From DASPNM01 sp035626515 (GTDB lineage Bacteria > Bacteroidota > Bacteroidia > Chitinophagales > Chitinophagaceae): 64,000 nt of DNA. The notes beneath the pieces were generated by a model that was not told where the DNA came from, searched no databases, and was given only the letters and a program-made list of their open reading frames with translations. Where the stretch lies: positions 56,312 to 120,311 of the forward strand of contig DASPNM010000033.1 of the NCBI GenBank assembly GCA_035626515.1, in the 5' to 3' direction. This document shows positions 9,224 to 17,638 of the stretch, piece after piece. The position numbers were made by a program, and so were the translations under genes. Positions within the stretch are counted from its first letter, which is position 1, and each line of letters begins with the position of its first letter.

Positions 9224-9853
9224 ATGCACCTTGTCGTTTGCGGGATGGAAACGTCTAAGAAGGAATTGCTGGCGCACGAGCTTAGCGAAGGGCTTATCCT
9301 CGAGTGGACCGAGGATCCCGCAGTTGCGGCGAGGCTCCAGGCCGACGGGTTCGTTGATCTTTGCTTTGAATCCGACCTGCAACGGATCAAAGAGTGGAGC
9401 AAGATTAAAGACCGTCCCGTCCTGCTCAGCTCGGTTACAGCTACGCTCACCGGATTTCCACCGAATATGATTCGCTTCAACGGCTGGCACGGCTTTCTCG
9501 GAAGAAAAATCATTGAGGCTTCCGCGAGCGAAAAGAACAAATCCATTGGTGCGGAAATTTTTTCACATTTCCACCGCGCCGTGGAGTGGATTCCCGACGT
9601 TGTCGGATTCGTTTCTGCGAGAGTAATTTGCATGATCATCAACGAAGCTTTCTTCGCTCTGGCGGAGAAGCTGAGCACGAGAGAGGAGATTGACATCGCG
9701 ATGAAGCTGGGCACGAACTATCCCTACGGCCCATTCGAATGGTGCGAACGAATCGGAGCGAAACATGTTTATGAATTGCTGGCCGAACTGGCACGAAGCG
9801 AACCGAGGTATCAGCCGGCGCCTTTACTGCAAGTAGAAGCAAGGAACACGTGA
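9224..9853 (+). CDS. 3-hydroxyacyl-CoA dehydrogenase C-terminal domain protein
   Basis: The C-terminal ~100 residues carry the 3HCDH C-terminal fold: VGFVSARVICMIINEAFFAL, EIDIAMKLGTNYPYGPFEW and a following helix. The ~110 N-terminal residues are much shorter than the usual NAD-binding Rossmann domain and lack a clear GxGxxG, so ordinary dehydrogenase activity is doubtful. I chose the ATG at 9224 (MHLVVCG, 209 residues) over the ATG at 9197, because 9197 falls on a TAGCTTTA sequence (9190-9197) that could be a -7 element. Its stop overlaps the GTG start of tsaB (GTGA), so the two are co-translated. A role in fatty-acid metabolism is only inferred from the domain. Confidence 0.75.
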   Translation: MHLVVCGMETSKKELLAHELSEGLILEWTEDPAVAARLQADGFVDLCFESDLQRIKEWSKIKDRPVLLSSVTATLTGFPPNMIRFNGWHGFLGRKIIEASASEKNKSIGAEIFSHFHRAVEWIPDVVGFVSARVICMIINEAFFALAEKLSTREEIDIAMKLGTNYPYGPFEWCERIGAKHVYELLAELARSEPRYQPAPLLQVEARNT

Positions 9854-10521
9854 ACCTGATTCTGAACATAGACACAGCGCTGGAAAGGGCATCGGTTTCG
9901 CTGGCCACGGAAGGTCGCACGCTTTCGATGGCGGAACACGGAGAACAAAAAGAGCATGCCGCCTGGTTGCATGCCGCCATCTCAGAGCTGCTCGCAGAAA
10001 CAGGCTGTCATATGGCCGACATCTCGGCTGTTGCCGTAAGCATCGGCCCTGGTTCTTACACAGGTCTTCGGGTGGGACTGTCTGCGGCGAAAGGCCTTTG
10101 TTATGCGTGCAGCCTGCCGCTCATCGCGATCGGCACCCTGGAACTGCTCGCTTATGCAGCGAAACAGGAAGCTTCGCACCTGATCTCCCCCGTGATCGAT
10201 GCCCGCCGGATGGACGTTTACACCGCGGTATTTACTGCGGCGCTTGAAGAGAAACTTGCTCCCCGGGAAATGCACCTGACCGCTGACAGTTTTGCTGATT
10301 TCCTGAAATCGGGTCCTGTACTTTTTGTCGGGACGGGCATTGGGAAGCTGCGCGGCCTGATTGAGCATTCAAATGCCCGTTTTAGCAACACCCACGCTTC
10401 AGCCGCACATATGGCAGAACTTTCCCATGCACATTTCACTGCAAAGCGCTTTGTTGACCTGGTATATACGGAACCCCGGTATTTGAAAGAATTTTACGGT
10501 CCCGCGCCTTCGTTTGCATAA
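9850..10521 (+). CDS. tsaB: tRNA threonylcarbamoyladenosine biosynthesis protein TsaB
   Basis: A 223-residue ASKHA-fold protein: NIDTALERASVSL at the start, the helix with EHAAWLHAAISELL, then AVSIGPGSYTGLRVGLSAAKGL, the strongest TsaB signature. TsaB is the scaffold partner of TsaD in t6A37 modification of ANN-decoding tRNAs. It starts with GTG overlapping the previous stop by four bases. Length and motif order match the family. Confidence 0.95.
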   Translation: MNLILNIDTALERASVSLATEGRTLSMAEHGEQKEHAAWLHAAISELLAETGCHMADISAVAVSIGPGSYTGLRVGLSAAKGLCYACSLPLIAIGTLELLAYAAKQEASHLISPVIDARRMDVYTAVFTAALEEKLAPREMHLTADSFADFLKSGPVLFVGTGIGKLRGLIEHSNARFSNTHASAAHMAELSHAHFTAKRFVDLVYTEPRYLKEFYGPAPSFA

Positions 10522-10588
10522 TAATTGTAGTTGTTCCTAATAATTAATCCAGTGTACACATCCTTTTAATAACTTAATAAGGTTTGCT

Positions 10589-10924
10589 ATGGAAAATTAC
10601 TCAATGGTGAACACGCCCAGTGACAACGGAAATTTCCTGAAGGTGGACCTGATGAATGTAAAAAAGGCAGCGCTGATCCTGAGGGCTGTGAATCATAAAC
10701 TCAGACAACAGATCCTGAAATTAATTGACGAGCACGGGCGAATGACAGTGACCGAGATTTATGTGAAGTTGCGCCTGGAGCAGTCGGTGGCTTCACAACA
10801 CCTGGCCATCCTTCGGAAGGCCGGGTTTGTGAAGACCGAGCGGGACGGGAAGTTCATCTATTACTCGGTCAACACCGAGCGGCTGGACGACCTGAACCGG
10901 TTTGTGGATCAATTGCTTGGCTGA
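10589..10924 (+). CDS. ArsR-family winged-helix transcriptional regulator
   Basis: A 111-residue winged-helix protein. Residues ~35-100 contain the helix-turn-helix MTVTEIYVKLRLEQSVASQHLAILRKAG and the wing VKTERDGKFIYYSV. It has no cysteine at all, so it cannot use the thiol metal or persulfide switches of ArsR, SmtB or BigR. It lies ahead of a persulfide dioxygenase/rhodanese gene on the same strand, but a strong terminator and a fresh promoter separate the two. A regulatory link to that gene is possible but unproven. Confidence 0.85.
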   Translation: MENYSMVNTPSDNGNFLKVDLMNVKKAALILRAVNHKLRQQILKLIDEHGRMTVTEIYVKLRLEQSVASQHLAILRKAGFVKTERDGKFIYYSVNTERLDDLNRFVDQLLG

Positions 10925-10947
10925 CTCTTAAGAAGTTTTGATGCGAG

Positions 10948-10974
10948 GCGGTCCCCCGGGACCGCTTTCTTTTT
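10948..10974 (+). terminator. Intrinsic terminator after the ArsR gene
   Basis: Stem GCGGTCCC (10948-10955) pairs with GGGACCGC (10958-10965) and is followed by a T-rich run (TTTCTTTTT). It sits 23 bases after the stop. Confidence 0.85.
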
Positions 10975-10979
10975 ATCAG

Positions 10980-10987
10980 TACTTTTG
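10980..10987 (+). promoter_or_regulatory. -7 element (TACTTTTG) of the CstB-like gene
   Basis: It matches TAnnTTTG, lies just after the terminator of the ArsR gene and 17 bases before the ATG at 11005, and so supports independent transcription. Confidence 0.6.
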
Positions 10988-11004
10988 CGTATCAAAATCT
11001 GCTC

Positions 11005-12414
11005 ATGTTCATCAAACAGCTGTACACCGGTTGCCTGAGCGAAGCCGCCTATTTCATCGAGAGTGAGGGCGAAGCCGCCGTAATTGATCCGCTGCGCGAC
11101 ACCGAGGCCTACCTGGAACTGGCAACTGAAAGGAACGCGAAAATCAAGTACATATTTGAAACGCATTTTCACGCCGACTTCGTGAGCGGGCACCTCGACC
11201 TGAGCCGTATTACCGGCGCCCCAATTGTTTATGGCCCGGGTACGCAAACCCGCTTTCCGGTGCACATCGCGCGGGATGGCGAAACGTTCCGGATCGGAAA
11301 GCTGACCATACAAGTGCTCCATACGCCTGGACATACGCTCGAATCCACCTGTTACCTGCTGAAAGATGAAAACGGACAGGATCATTGTGTCTTCACGGGG
11401 GATACGCTGTTTGTAGGCGATGTCGGGCGTCCCGACCTGGCGCAGAAAGGAAACGAGATCACCATGGAGGACCTGGCCGGTATGATGTACGACAGCCTTC
11501 ACGCCAAGCTTTTCCCACTTGCCGACGAAGTGATCGTTTACCCGGCACACGGACCCGGCAGCTCCTGCGGTAAGAATCTTGGCCCAAATACCTTCAGCAC
11601 TATCGGAGACGAAAAGAAATTCAACTATGCCATGCGCGCGGAGAGCCGCGAGCAATTCATCCGGGAAGTGACAGATGGCATTGCACCGCCTCCCCAGTAT
11701 TTCCCGATCAACGCGCAGATCAACAAGGAAGGCTACGACAGCCTCGACGAACTGCTTGAAAAAAGCCTTCGTCCACTTTCGCATGCCGAGTTTAAGAAAT
11801 GGATTGACGAAGATGCGATCATTCTCGATACGCGAAAGGCAACAGTTTTCACCCAGGGCTTTGTGCCCGGCTCCGTGAGCATCGGGCTCGAGGGACGCTA
11901 TGCTGAATGGGCGGGGAGCCTGCTGCCTTTCGACAAACCGCTGGTACTTGTCACGGAACCCGGCAAAGAACGGGAAAGCGTAGTCCGGCTGGCACGCGTT
12001 GGATTTGATAAGGTGCAGGGTTATCTCGAGGGCGGGTTCGAAGCGTGGAAAAATGCCGGCGAGGAAATTGACATGATCGTCGACGTGGAGCCGGATGAGA
12101 TGCTGATGGACCTTCCGTTCGACAGGAACCTGATCGTGCTCGATGTCCGGCGCCCAACTGAATACGCGGAAGGCCATATCCGCGATGCCGTGAACCTGCC
12201 GCTGAACGATATGATCGATCCCCGCAACATGGCACACCTCGAAGAAAACCAAAATCTGTACGTGCATTGTGCCGGCGGCTACCGCAGCGTCATTGCGGCT
12301 TCACTCCTGAAGCGCCAGGGTGTGCACAATCTCCGCAATGTTCTTGGCGGATGGAATAAAATCAAGGCGCTCGAAAAAGTAGATATCGTCAAGGAAAGCT
12401 CAGTGCTCAACTGA
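11005..12414 (+). CDS. CstB-like persulfide dioxygenase-rhodanese
   Basis: A 469-residue protein with three domains. The N-terminal metallo-beta-lactamase fold has THFHADFVSGH (His54, His56, Asp58), HTPGHT and FTGDTLFVGDVGRPDL, as in ETHE1-type persulfide dioxygenases. A first rhodanese-like domain (~265-355) lacks the catalytic cysteine (LVTEPG occupies the loop). A second rhodanese domain has the active loop HCAGGYRS with Cys422. This is the domain plan of staphylococcal CstB, which oxidises low-molecular-weight persulfides to thiosulfate. I infer a role in sulfide or persulfide detoxification in the cytoplasm. No sulfide:quinone reductase gene is nearby. Confidence 0.88.
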   Translation: MFIKQLYTGCLSEAAYFIESEGEAAVIDPLRDTEAYLELATERNAKIKYIFETHFHADFVSGHLDLSRITGAPIVYGPGTQTRFPVHIARDGETFRIGKLTIQVLHTPGHTLESTCYLLKDENGQDHCVFTGDTLFVGDVGRPDLAQKGNEITMEDLAGMMYDSLHAKLFPLADEVIVYPAHGPGSSCGKNLGPNTFSTIGDEKKFNYAMRAESREQFIREVTDGIAPPPQYFPINAQINKEGYDSLDELLEKSLRPLSHAEFKKWIDEDAIILDTRKATVFTQGFVPGSVSIGLEGRYAEWAGSLLPFDKPLVLVTEPGKERESVVRLARVGFDKVQGYLEGGFEAWKNAGEEIDMIVDVEPDEMLMDLPFDRNLIVLDVRRPTEYAEGHIRDAVNLPLNDMIDPRNMAHLEENQNLYVHCAGGYRSVIAASLLKRQGVHNLRNVLGGWNKIKALEKVDIVKESSVLN

Positions 12415-12427
12415 GCCCCGCCCGCAT

Positions 12428-12475
12428 TTCCTAACGAAAAGTTAACGGCGATTTTTTTTCGCCATTCGTCAGGAA
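12428..12475 (+). terminator. Hairpin after the CstB-like gene
   Basis: Outer arms TTCCTAACGAA (12428-12438) and TTCGTCAGGAA (12465-12475) pair with one mismatch. An inner stem GGCGA/TCGCC encloses a run of T. It begins 13 bases after the stop and probably ends that transcript, though no T-tract follows the outer stem. Confidence 0.6.
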
Positions 12476-12597
12476 TTTCTCACCCTTCAGATAAATCCCT
12501 CCGGGTCGGGCAGATCGCGCGGCTACCTTTAACCACTCATCACACACTCGTAACAAAAACCAACCCGCTGCGTCTCATGTTCGAAAACTCCCGAGGG

Positions 12598-15048
12598 ATG
12601 AAACGAAAAACCGGCCTTACCACTGCTATTTTACTGTTCGCGCTGATCTCACAGGCACAAACGCGGCCCGCCCCCAAAACGCTGTCTGCGCGACGCACGA
12701 CCGAACAGATAAAGATCGACGGACTGCTCGACGATGCCGCGTGGAAAAACGCACCCGCTGCCGTCGACTATACCGAATTCCGGCCTACCCCATTCAAAAA
12801 GGAAGATCCGGCAAACCGCACCGAGGTGTACCTGCTTTACAGCGACGAGGGGATTTACCTGGGAGGTTATTGCTATGAGCGGTCGCGCGACAGTATATCC
12901 TCGGAGCTCATCGGGCGCGACGGGTTTGGGAACAACGATTATGTGGGGTTCATTTTCGACACTTATTATGACAAGATCAACGCCTTTGAATATTTTATCA
13001 CGCCGCTTGGGCAACAGATGGACGCAAAGATGTCGCCGAACAGCAACGGCCCTGAAGAGGACTTTAGCTGGAACGCAGTCTGGCGGTCCGCCGCAAAGAT
13101 CCACAACGACGGGTGGAGCTTCGAAGCCTTTATTCCCTTTTCGGCAATACGCTTCAGCAAGAAATCGGTGCAGGACTGGGGAATGAACATTACAAGACGC
13201 CGGCAAAAAACAGGGCAACAGGTGACCTGGAACCCAATTGACGTAAACGTAAACGGATTTCTTACCCAGGAAGGGGTCTGGTCAGGACTTGAAAATATCC
13301 GGCCACCGCTGCGCCTGCAGTTCTCGCCCTACTTTTCCACCTACGCCAATCACTACCAGGGCAAATGGAGTTCTTCGCTGAACGGTGGTATGGACGTCAA
13401 ATACGGCCTGAGCCAGGCGATCACGCTCGACATGACCCTCATTCCCGATTTCGGGCAGGTGCAGAGCGACAACCAGGTGCTCAACCTCACGCCGTTTGAG
13501 GTGAAGTTTAACGAGAACCGCTCATTTTTTACCGAGGGCACCGAGTTGTTCAACAAAGGAAATTATTTCTATTCCCGCCGGATCGGGGGGCGTCCGCTGC
13601 ACTATTACAGAGTGCAGAGCTGGCTCAACCCGAATGAGCGCATCGTAAAGAACCCGTCGGAGACAAAGCTGATCAATGCCACGAAAGTCTCGGGCCGCCT
13701 CCAGAGCGGGCTCGGTATCGGCTTCTTCAACGCCGTTACGGCGGCGCAGCATGCCGTGATCGAAGACGATGCGAAGAACCGGCGTGAGGTGGAAACCAAC
13801 CCGCTTACCAATTTCAACATTATCGTGCTGGACCAGTCGTTGAAGCACAATTCCAGCGTGTCGCTGGTGAATACAAATGTCTGGCGCAACGGGTCGGATT
13901 ACGATGCCAACGTTACGGCAGGGTTGTTCAACCTCTACGACAAGAAGAACATGTGGAATTTTGGGGGAAAGCTGGCTTCCAGCAATAAATTCAACTACCT
14001 CCCGGGAGGAGGCACTGAAACGGGATACAGCCACAACTTTTATTTTTCGAAAGCCAGCGGCCGCTTTAACTTTTCACTGGGGGAGGAGCTGGTCAACAAT
14101 AAATTCAACAGCAACGACCTTGGCTATTTCACATTCAACAATACGTTCGACCATTATCTGTGGATGGGATACCGCTGGACGAAACCAGGCAACTGGTACA
14201 ACAGCATTTACCTCAACCTGAATCTCAATTATTCCCGCCAGCTCACGCCGGGAATTTTCCGCAGCGCGAATTTCAATGCCAATGCCAATGGGCAGCTCAA
14301 GAATCTCTGGTACGCGGGCGTGCTGGTAGGCTACGAACCGGAATTCAATGATTTTTTTGAATCCCGCACAGGAAAGGTGTTCCGGGGATGGTCGAACGTG
14401 TTCGCCGACTTTTGGATTGAAACGAACCGATCGAAAAAATACAGCTTCTTTACTCATTTCATGTACGTGGATCGTTCGCTGTTTGACAGCCGCCGCTACT
14501 CATGGGGTTTCAGCCATCGCTTCCGGTTCAGCGACCGGTTTTCGGTGAATCATTCCCTGAACCTGGAGCCGCAAAAGCGAAATGTGGGATTCGCCGATCA
14601 TTACGAGAGCAATGGCAGCCCGACTTACTCGTTTGGACGCCGCGATATCTCAACAGTATCCAACACGGTTGGAATGAAGTACAGTTTTAGCGGCAAGATG
14701 CACCTCAACGCGAGGCTGCGTCATTACTGGAGCGAGGTGCATTACGACCAGCTCTTCGATCTCCTGGACGATGGTTCGCTGCGCCCCAACACCTTCGATC
14801 CGCAGGCCGCCAACCAGAATTACAATGTGTTCACGCTCGATGCCACATTCACCTGGGAATTTGCCCCCGGCAGCTTTATCAATCTGGTGTGGAAGCAATT
14901 CGTGGATGACTACAACCGGATGGTGAGCGACAGCTATTTTCAAAACTTCAGCAAAACGATGCGTACCGACGTGCAAAACAGCCTTTCATTCAAGATTATC
15001 TACTTTCTCGATTACCTGCAGTTGAAAAAGAAAAAACCAAAATCCTGA
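12598..15048 (+). CDS. DUF5916 outer-membrane protein with CBM9-like domain
   Basis: An exported protein of about 816 residues with a signal peptide ending near ISQAQ. After it comes a carbohydrate-binding family 9-like beta-sandwich (IDGLLDDAAWKNA to roughly residue 220). The rest is rich in aromatic, alternating strands, typical of the DUF5916 barrel family of Bacteroidota, ending near the C-terminus with LDYLQLKKKK. I prefer the ATG at 12598 because it gives a clean signal peptide; ATG 12577 would add seven residues. A TACCTTTA sequence lies upstream at ~12525. Its ligand is unknown; DUF5916 proteins often occur near peptidase or glycan-use genes, but nothing here fixes the substrate. Confidence 0.85.
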   Translation: MKRKTGLTTAILLFALISQAQTRPAPKTLSARRTTEQIKIDGLLDDAAWKNAPAAVDYTEFRPTPFKKEDPANRTEVYLLYSDEGIYLGGYCYERSRDSISSELIGRDGFGNNDYVGFIFDTYYDKINAFEYFITPLGQQMDAKMSPNSNGPEEDFSWNAVWRSAAKIHNDGWSFEAFIPFSAIRFSKKSVQDWGMNITRRRQKTGQQVTWNPIDVNVNGFLTQEGVWSGLENIRPPLRLQFSPYFSTYANHYQGKWSSSLNGGMDVKYGLSQAITLDMTLIPDFGQVQSDNQVLNLTPFEVKFNENRSFFTEGTELFNKGNYFYSRRIGGRPLHYYRVQSWLNPNERIVKNPSETKLINATKVSGRLQSGLGIGFFNAVTAAQHAVIEDDAKNRREVETNPLTNFNIIVLDQSLKHNSSVSLVNTNVWRNGSDYDANVTAGLFNLYDKKNMWNFGGKLASSNKFNYLPGGGTETGYSHNFYFSKASGRFNFSLGEELVNNKFNSNDLGYFTFNNTFDHYLWMGYRWTKPGNWYNSIYLNLNLNYSRQLTPGIFRSANFNANANGQLKNLWYAGVLVGYEPEFNDFFESRTGKVFRGWSNVFADFWIETNRSKKYSFFTHFMYVDRSLFDSRRYSWGFSHRFRFSDRFSVNHSLNLEPQKRNVGFADHYESNGSPTYSFGRRDISTVSNTVGMKYSFSGKMHLNARLRHYWSEVHYDQLFDLLDDGSLRPNTFDPQAANQNYNVFTLDATFTWEFAPGSFINLVWKQFVDDYNRMVSDSYFQNFSKTMRTDVQNSLSFKIIYFLDYLQLKKKKPKS

Positions 15049-15068
15049 ACCTTCACCTTATGACCGGG

Positions 15069-15091
15069 AAGCCTCCAGATCCAGGAGGCTT
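15069..15091. terminator. Bidirectional hairpin between convergent genes
   Basis: AAGCCTCC (15069-15076) pairs with GGAGGCTT (15084-15091) over a 7-base loop, with short T-rich flanks. It separates the DUF5916 gene and the acyltransferase gene. Confidence 0.75.
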
Positions 15092-15099
15092 TCGTGTTT

Positions 15100-15978
15100 T
15101 CAGGAAATGACAGGACCGTATTCGGGTTTCCAGTCGTGCCGCCAGCGGCGATGGCTCCACAGCCACATCTCCGGGTACTCGCGGATCACCTGTTCGAGGT
15201 AATGCACAAATTTTTCAGTCAGCTGCTCCTCGGTCATTTGCCCCGGTTCGAGCGTCGCCCGCGTGAGCACCAGGTCGTAGTGGCCCCGCCGCGGCTTATG
15301 AATGTAACCGAATATTACGGCGGTGTCGTTGGCGATCGCGTGTTTGGCGGGACCGCGTACGAAAGGAGCCGGTTTGCCCAGGAAGTGAAACCACAGCGCT
15401 CCCGGCGGCCAGGAAGGATTCTGATCGGCGACGAGCCCCAGGATATAGCGGGTGCCCCGGTAGGGAAGGAAATCCTCTTTCATGTGGTGCGCACGCACGA
15501 GGATTGTTCCATTGCGCGAGCGCAACCGGTAGAACAGACGGTCGACCGCCTTATTGCTGATCGGCATATAGACGGCGATAACAGGCAACTGGAATTGGCG
15601 GGCAGCGACCGCGTTTGCCCATTCCCAGTTGAAGTTATGTCCCAGGTGAATTTGCACGCGCTTGCCACTTGCAAGAGTTTCCTGCATTGCGTCGAAGTTG
15701 ATCGTGACTCGCTTTTCGATTTTCCTGACCGGCATCGTGATCATCTTGATTGTTTCGAGGAATGTGTCTACCAGGTTGCGGTAAAATCTCCTTGCGATCT
15801 TTCGCTTTTCGCTTTTTGTTTTTTCGGGAAATGCCAGGTCCAGATTGGCGAGCACCACATTCCTGCGGTAGCCGAAAACGTGATAAACGAGAAACGAAAT
15901 TCCGTCTGAAAGAACATAAAGCACACGAAGCGGCAACAGGGAAACCAGCCACAGTACGGCGTAGAGCAGGTAATACAT
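15100..15978 (-). CDS. LpxL/HtrB-like lysophospholipid/lipid A acyltransferase
   Basis: A ~292-residue membrane-associated acyltransferase. It opens with a hydrophobic segment (YYLLYAVLWLVSLLPL), then RRNVVLANLDLAFPEK, and has the catalytic HX4E in GHNFNWE. GTRYILGLVADQNPSWP and the late WLWSHRRWR are also typical of the LpxL/LpxM family. It should transfer a secondary acyl chain to lipid A or a related lipid at the inner membrane. The reading frame extends to a TTG at 15987, but that codon is inside a TATCTTTG -7 element, so ATG 15978 is the likely start. Confidence 0.88.
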   Translation of the reverse strand: MYYLLYAVLWLVSLLPLRVLYVLSDGISFLVYHVFGYRRNVVLANLDLAFPEKTKSEKRKIARRFYRNLVDTFLETIKMITMPVRKIEKRVTINFDAMQETLASGKRVQIHLGHNFNWEWANAVAARQFQLPVIAVYMPISNKAVDRLFYRLRSRNGTILVRAHHMKEDFLPYRGTRYILGLVADQNPSWPPGALWFHFLGKPAPFVRGPAKHAIANDTAVIFGYIHKPRRGHYDLVLTRATLEPGQMTEEQLTEKFVHYLEQVIREYPEMWLWSHRRWRHDWKPEYGPVIS

Positions 15979-15984
15979 GGCGGC

Positions 15985-15992
15985 CAAAGATA
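15985..15992 (-). promoter_or_regulatory. -7 element (TATCTTTG) of the acyltransferase gene
   Basis: It matches TAnnTTTG on the minus strand, six bases before ATG 15978 and between the nadB stop and the acyltransferase. It implies a very short or absent leader and rules out the TTG start. Confidence 0.6.
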
Positions 15993-15996
15993 GAGA

Positions 15997-17598
15997 CTAA
16001 AGGACGATGTTCTGGACCAGTGTGCTCTTGTGCGGATAGTCCGTATTGTAGTGCAGGCCGCGGCTTTCTTTGCGGAAGCTGGCACCTTTCACAATGAGAA
16101 ATCCAATGGTGATCATGTTTCTCAATTCAAGCAGCTGCGGGGAGAGCGAAGTATCCTGGTAAAGCTGCTCCGTTTCCTGCCAAAGCAGGTCGAGTCGTCG
16201 CGACGCACGCTCCAGGCGGATGGTATTGCGCACGATTCCTACGTAATCACTCATGATCTGCTGCAGCTCCTTCAGGCTTTGGGTAATCAGGATCATTTCC
16301 TTAGGTTCCGTGGTACCCTGTGCGTTCCAGTCGGGAATGTATTCGTTCAGCGCCAGGGTATTGATTTTTTCCGAAGCGTCCAGGAAGCAGCGGTGCGCAA
16401 AAACCATGGCTTCCAGGAGGGAATTGCTTGCCAGCCGGTTCGCTCCATGAAGTCCCGTGCTTGCGCATTCACCGGCCGCATAAAGATTTTGGATTGAAGT
16501 TCTGCCCCATTCGTCGGTTTTTATTCCCCCGCAGCTGTAATGCGCGGCCGGGGCTACCGGGATCATGTCGCGGGCAACGTCAATCCCGATCGACAAACAT
16601 TTTTCATGAATGTTTGGAAAATGCCCCACAAAGAGTGCGAGGTCCATATGCCTGCAGTCGAGCCAGACATGTTCTGTACCGGTGCGCTTCATCTCGCTGT
16701 CGATGGCGCGGGCCACAATATCTCTTGAAGCGAGATCCTTCCGCGCGTCATAGCGTTCCATAAATGCCTCGCCGTCCTTGTTGCGCAGCACGCCCCCGTC
16801 GCCTCGCACCGCTTCCGTAATGAGAAACGACTGGCCGCGTACGCCGGGTTCATAAAGCGCTGTAGGATGAAACTGGATAAACTCCATGTTTTCGATGCGG
16901 CCCTTGGCGCGGTACACCATAGCCACTCCGTCGCCCGTGGCAATAAGCGGGTTGGTGGTGGCGCGGTACACCTGCCCGCTGCCGCCAGTGGCCAGCAAAG
17001 TGATCTTTGAAAGCACTTTTTCGATCCGGTTTTCGCGGAGATTCAAAACATAGACGCCGTAACATTCAATGTTGGGGGTGGACTTGGTCACGAGATAACC
17101 GAGGTGGTGCTGCGTGATGATGTCCACCACAAAACAGTGCTTGCAGATCTCGATATTAGGTTGGCGGAATAGTGTTTCGAGCAGCGCGCGCTCCATTTCG
17201 CGTCCCGTAACGTCTTTGTGATGAAGGATGCGGAATTCCGAATGCCCGCCCTCGCGTCCGCGTTTGAATTCTCCTTCCACGTCACGGTCGAACCGGGCTC
17301 CCCATTCCACGATTTCCTTGACTCGTTCCGGACCTTCTTTCACCACGATCTCCACCACTTTCTCATTGCAAAGTCCGTCGCCGGCGATCAAAGTGTCTTC
17401 GATATGCTTTTCAAAGCTGTCGTTTTCGAGATCGTTCACCACAGCGACGCCGCCCTGCGCGTATTTCGTGTTCGTCTCGTCCTCGGATGCCTTGGTAATC
17501 ACCAGCACTTTCTTGTCGGGAAATGCTTTTGCCACCTTCAGGGCATATGTCAGTCCGGCTATACCCGAGCCGATCACCAGGAAATCCGTTTGCTGCAT
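15997..17598 (-). CDS. nadB: L-aspartate oxidase
   Basis: A 533-residue flavoprotein for the first step of de novo NAD synthesis (aspartate to iminoaspartate). The FAD-binding N-terminus is DFLVIGSGIAGLTYALKVA; EGGHSEFRILHHKDVTG, ATGGSGQVYR, and the late GANRLASNSLLEAMVF are diagnostic. The C-terminal helical domain has RLERASRRLDLLW. Length matches the family. The start ATG at 17598 lies four bases after a TAATTTTG element, again near-leaderless. nadA and nadC are not in the window. Confidence 0.96.
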   Translation of the reverse strand: MQQTDFLVIGSGIAGLTYALKVAKAFPDKKVLVITKASEDETNTKYAQGGVAVVNDLENDSFEKHIEDTLIAGDGLCNEKVVEIVVKEGPERVKEIVEWGARFDRDVEGEFKRGREGGHSEFRILHHKDVTGREMERALLETLFRQPNIEICKHCFVVDIITQHHLGYLVTKSTPNIECYGVYVLNLRENRIEKVLSKITLLATGGSGQVYRATTNPLIATGDGVAMVYRAKGRIENMEFIQFHPTALYEPGVRGQSFLITEAVRGDGGVLRNKDGEAFMERYDARKDLASRDIVARAIDSEMKRTGTEHVWLDCRHMDLALFVGHFPNIHEKCLSIGIDVARDMIPVAPAAHYSCGGIKTDEWGRTSIQNLYAAGECASTGLHGANRLASNSLLEAMVFAHRCFLDASEKINTLALNEYIPDWNAQGTTEPKEMILITQSLKELQQIMSDYVGIVRNTIRLERASRRLDLLWQETEQLYQDTSLSPQLLELRNMITIGFLIVKGASFRKESRGLHYNTDYPHKSTLVQNIVL

Positions 17599-17602
17599 GC
17601 GG

Positions 17603-17610
17603 CAAAATTA
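17603..17610 (-). promoter_or_regulatory. -7 element (TAATTTTG) of nadB
   Basis: It matches TAnnTTTG on the minus strand, four bases from the nadB ATG, in the 40-base gap after the ispG stop. Confidence 0.6.
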
Positions 17611-17638
17611 CCTGAATTTGAAGAGGGCTTCTTGCGGC

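Noticed and set aside
10909..12267. 452-codon open frame on the minus strand
   Set aside because: It is antisense to the CstB-like gene, whose domains are unambiguous; the antisense product has no family features.
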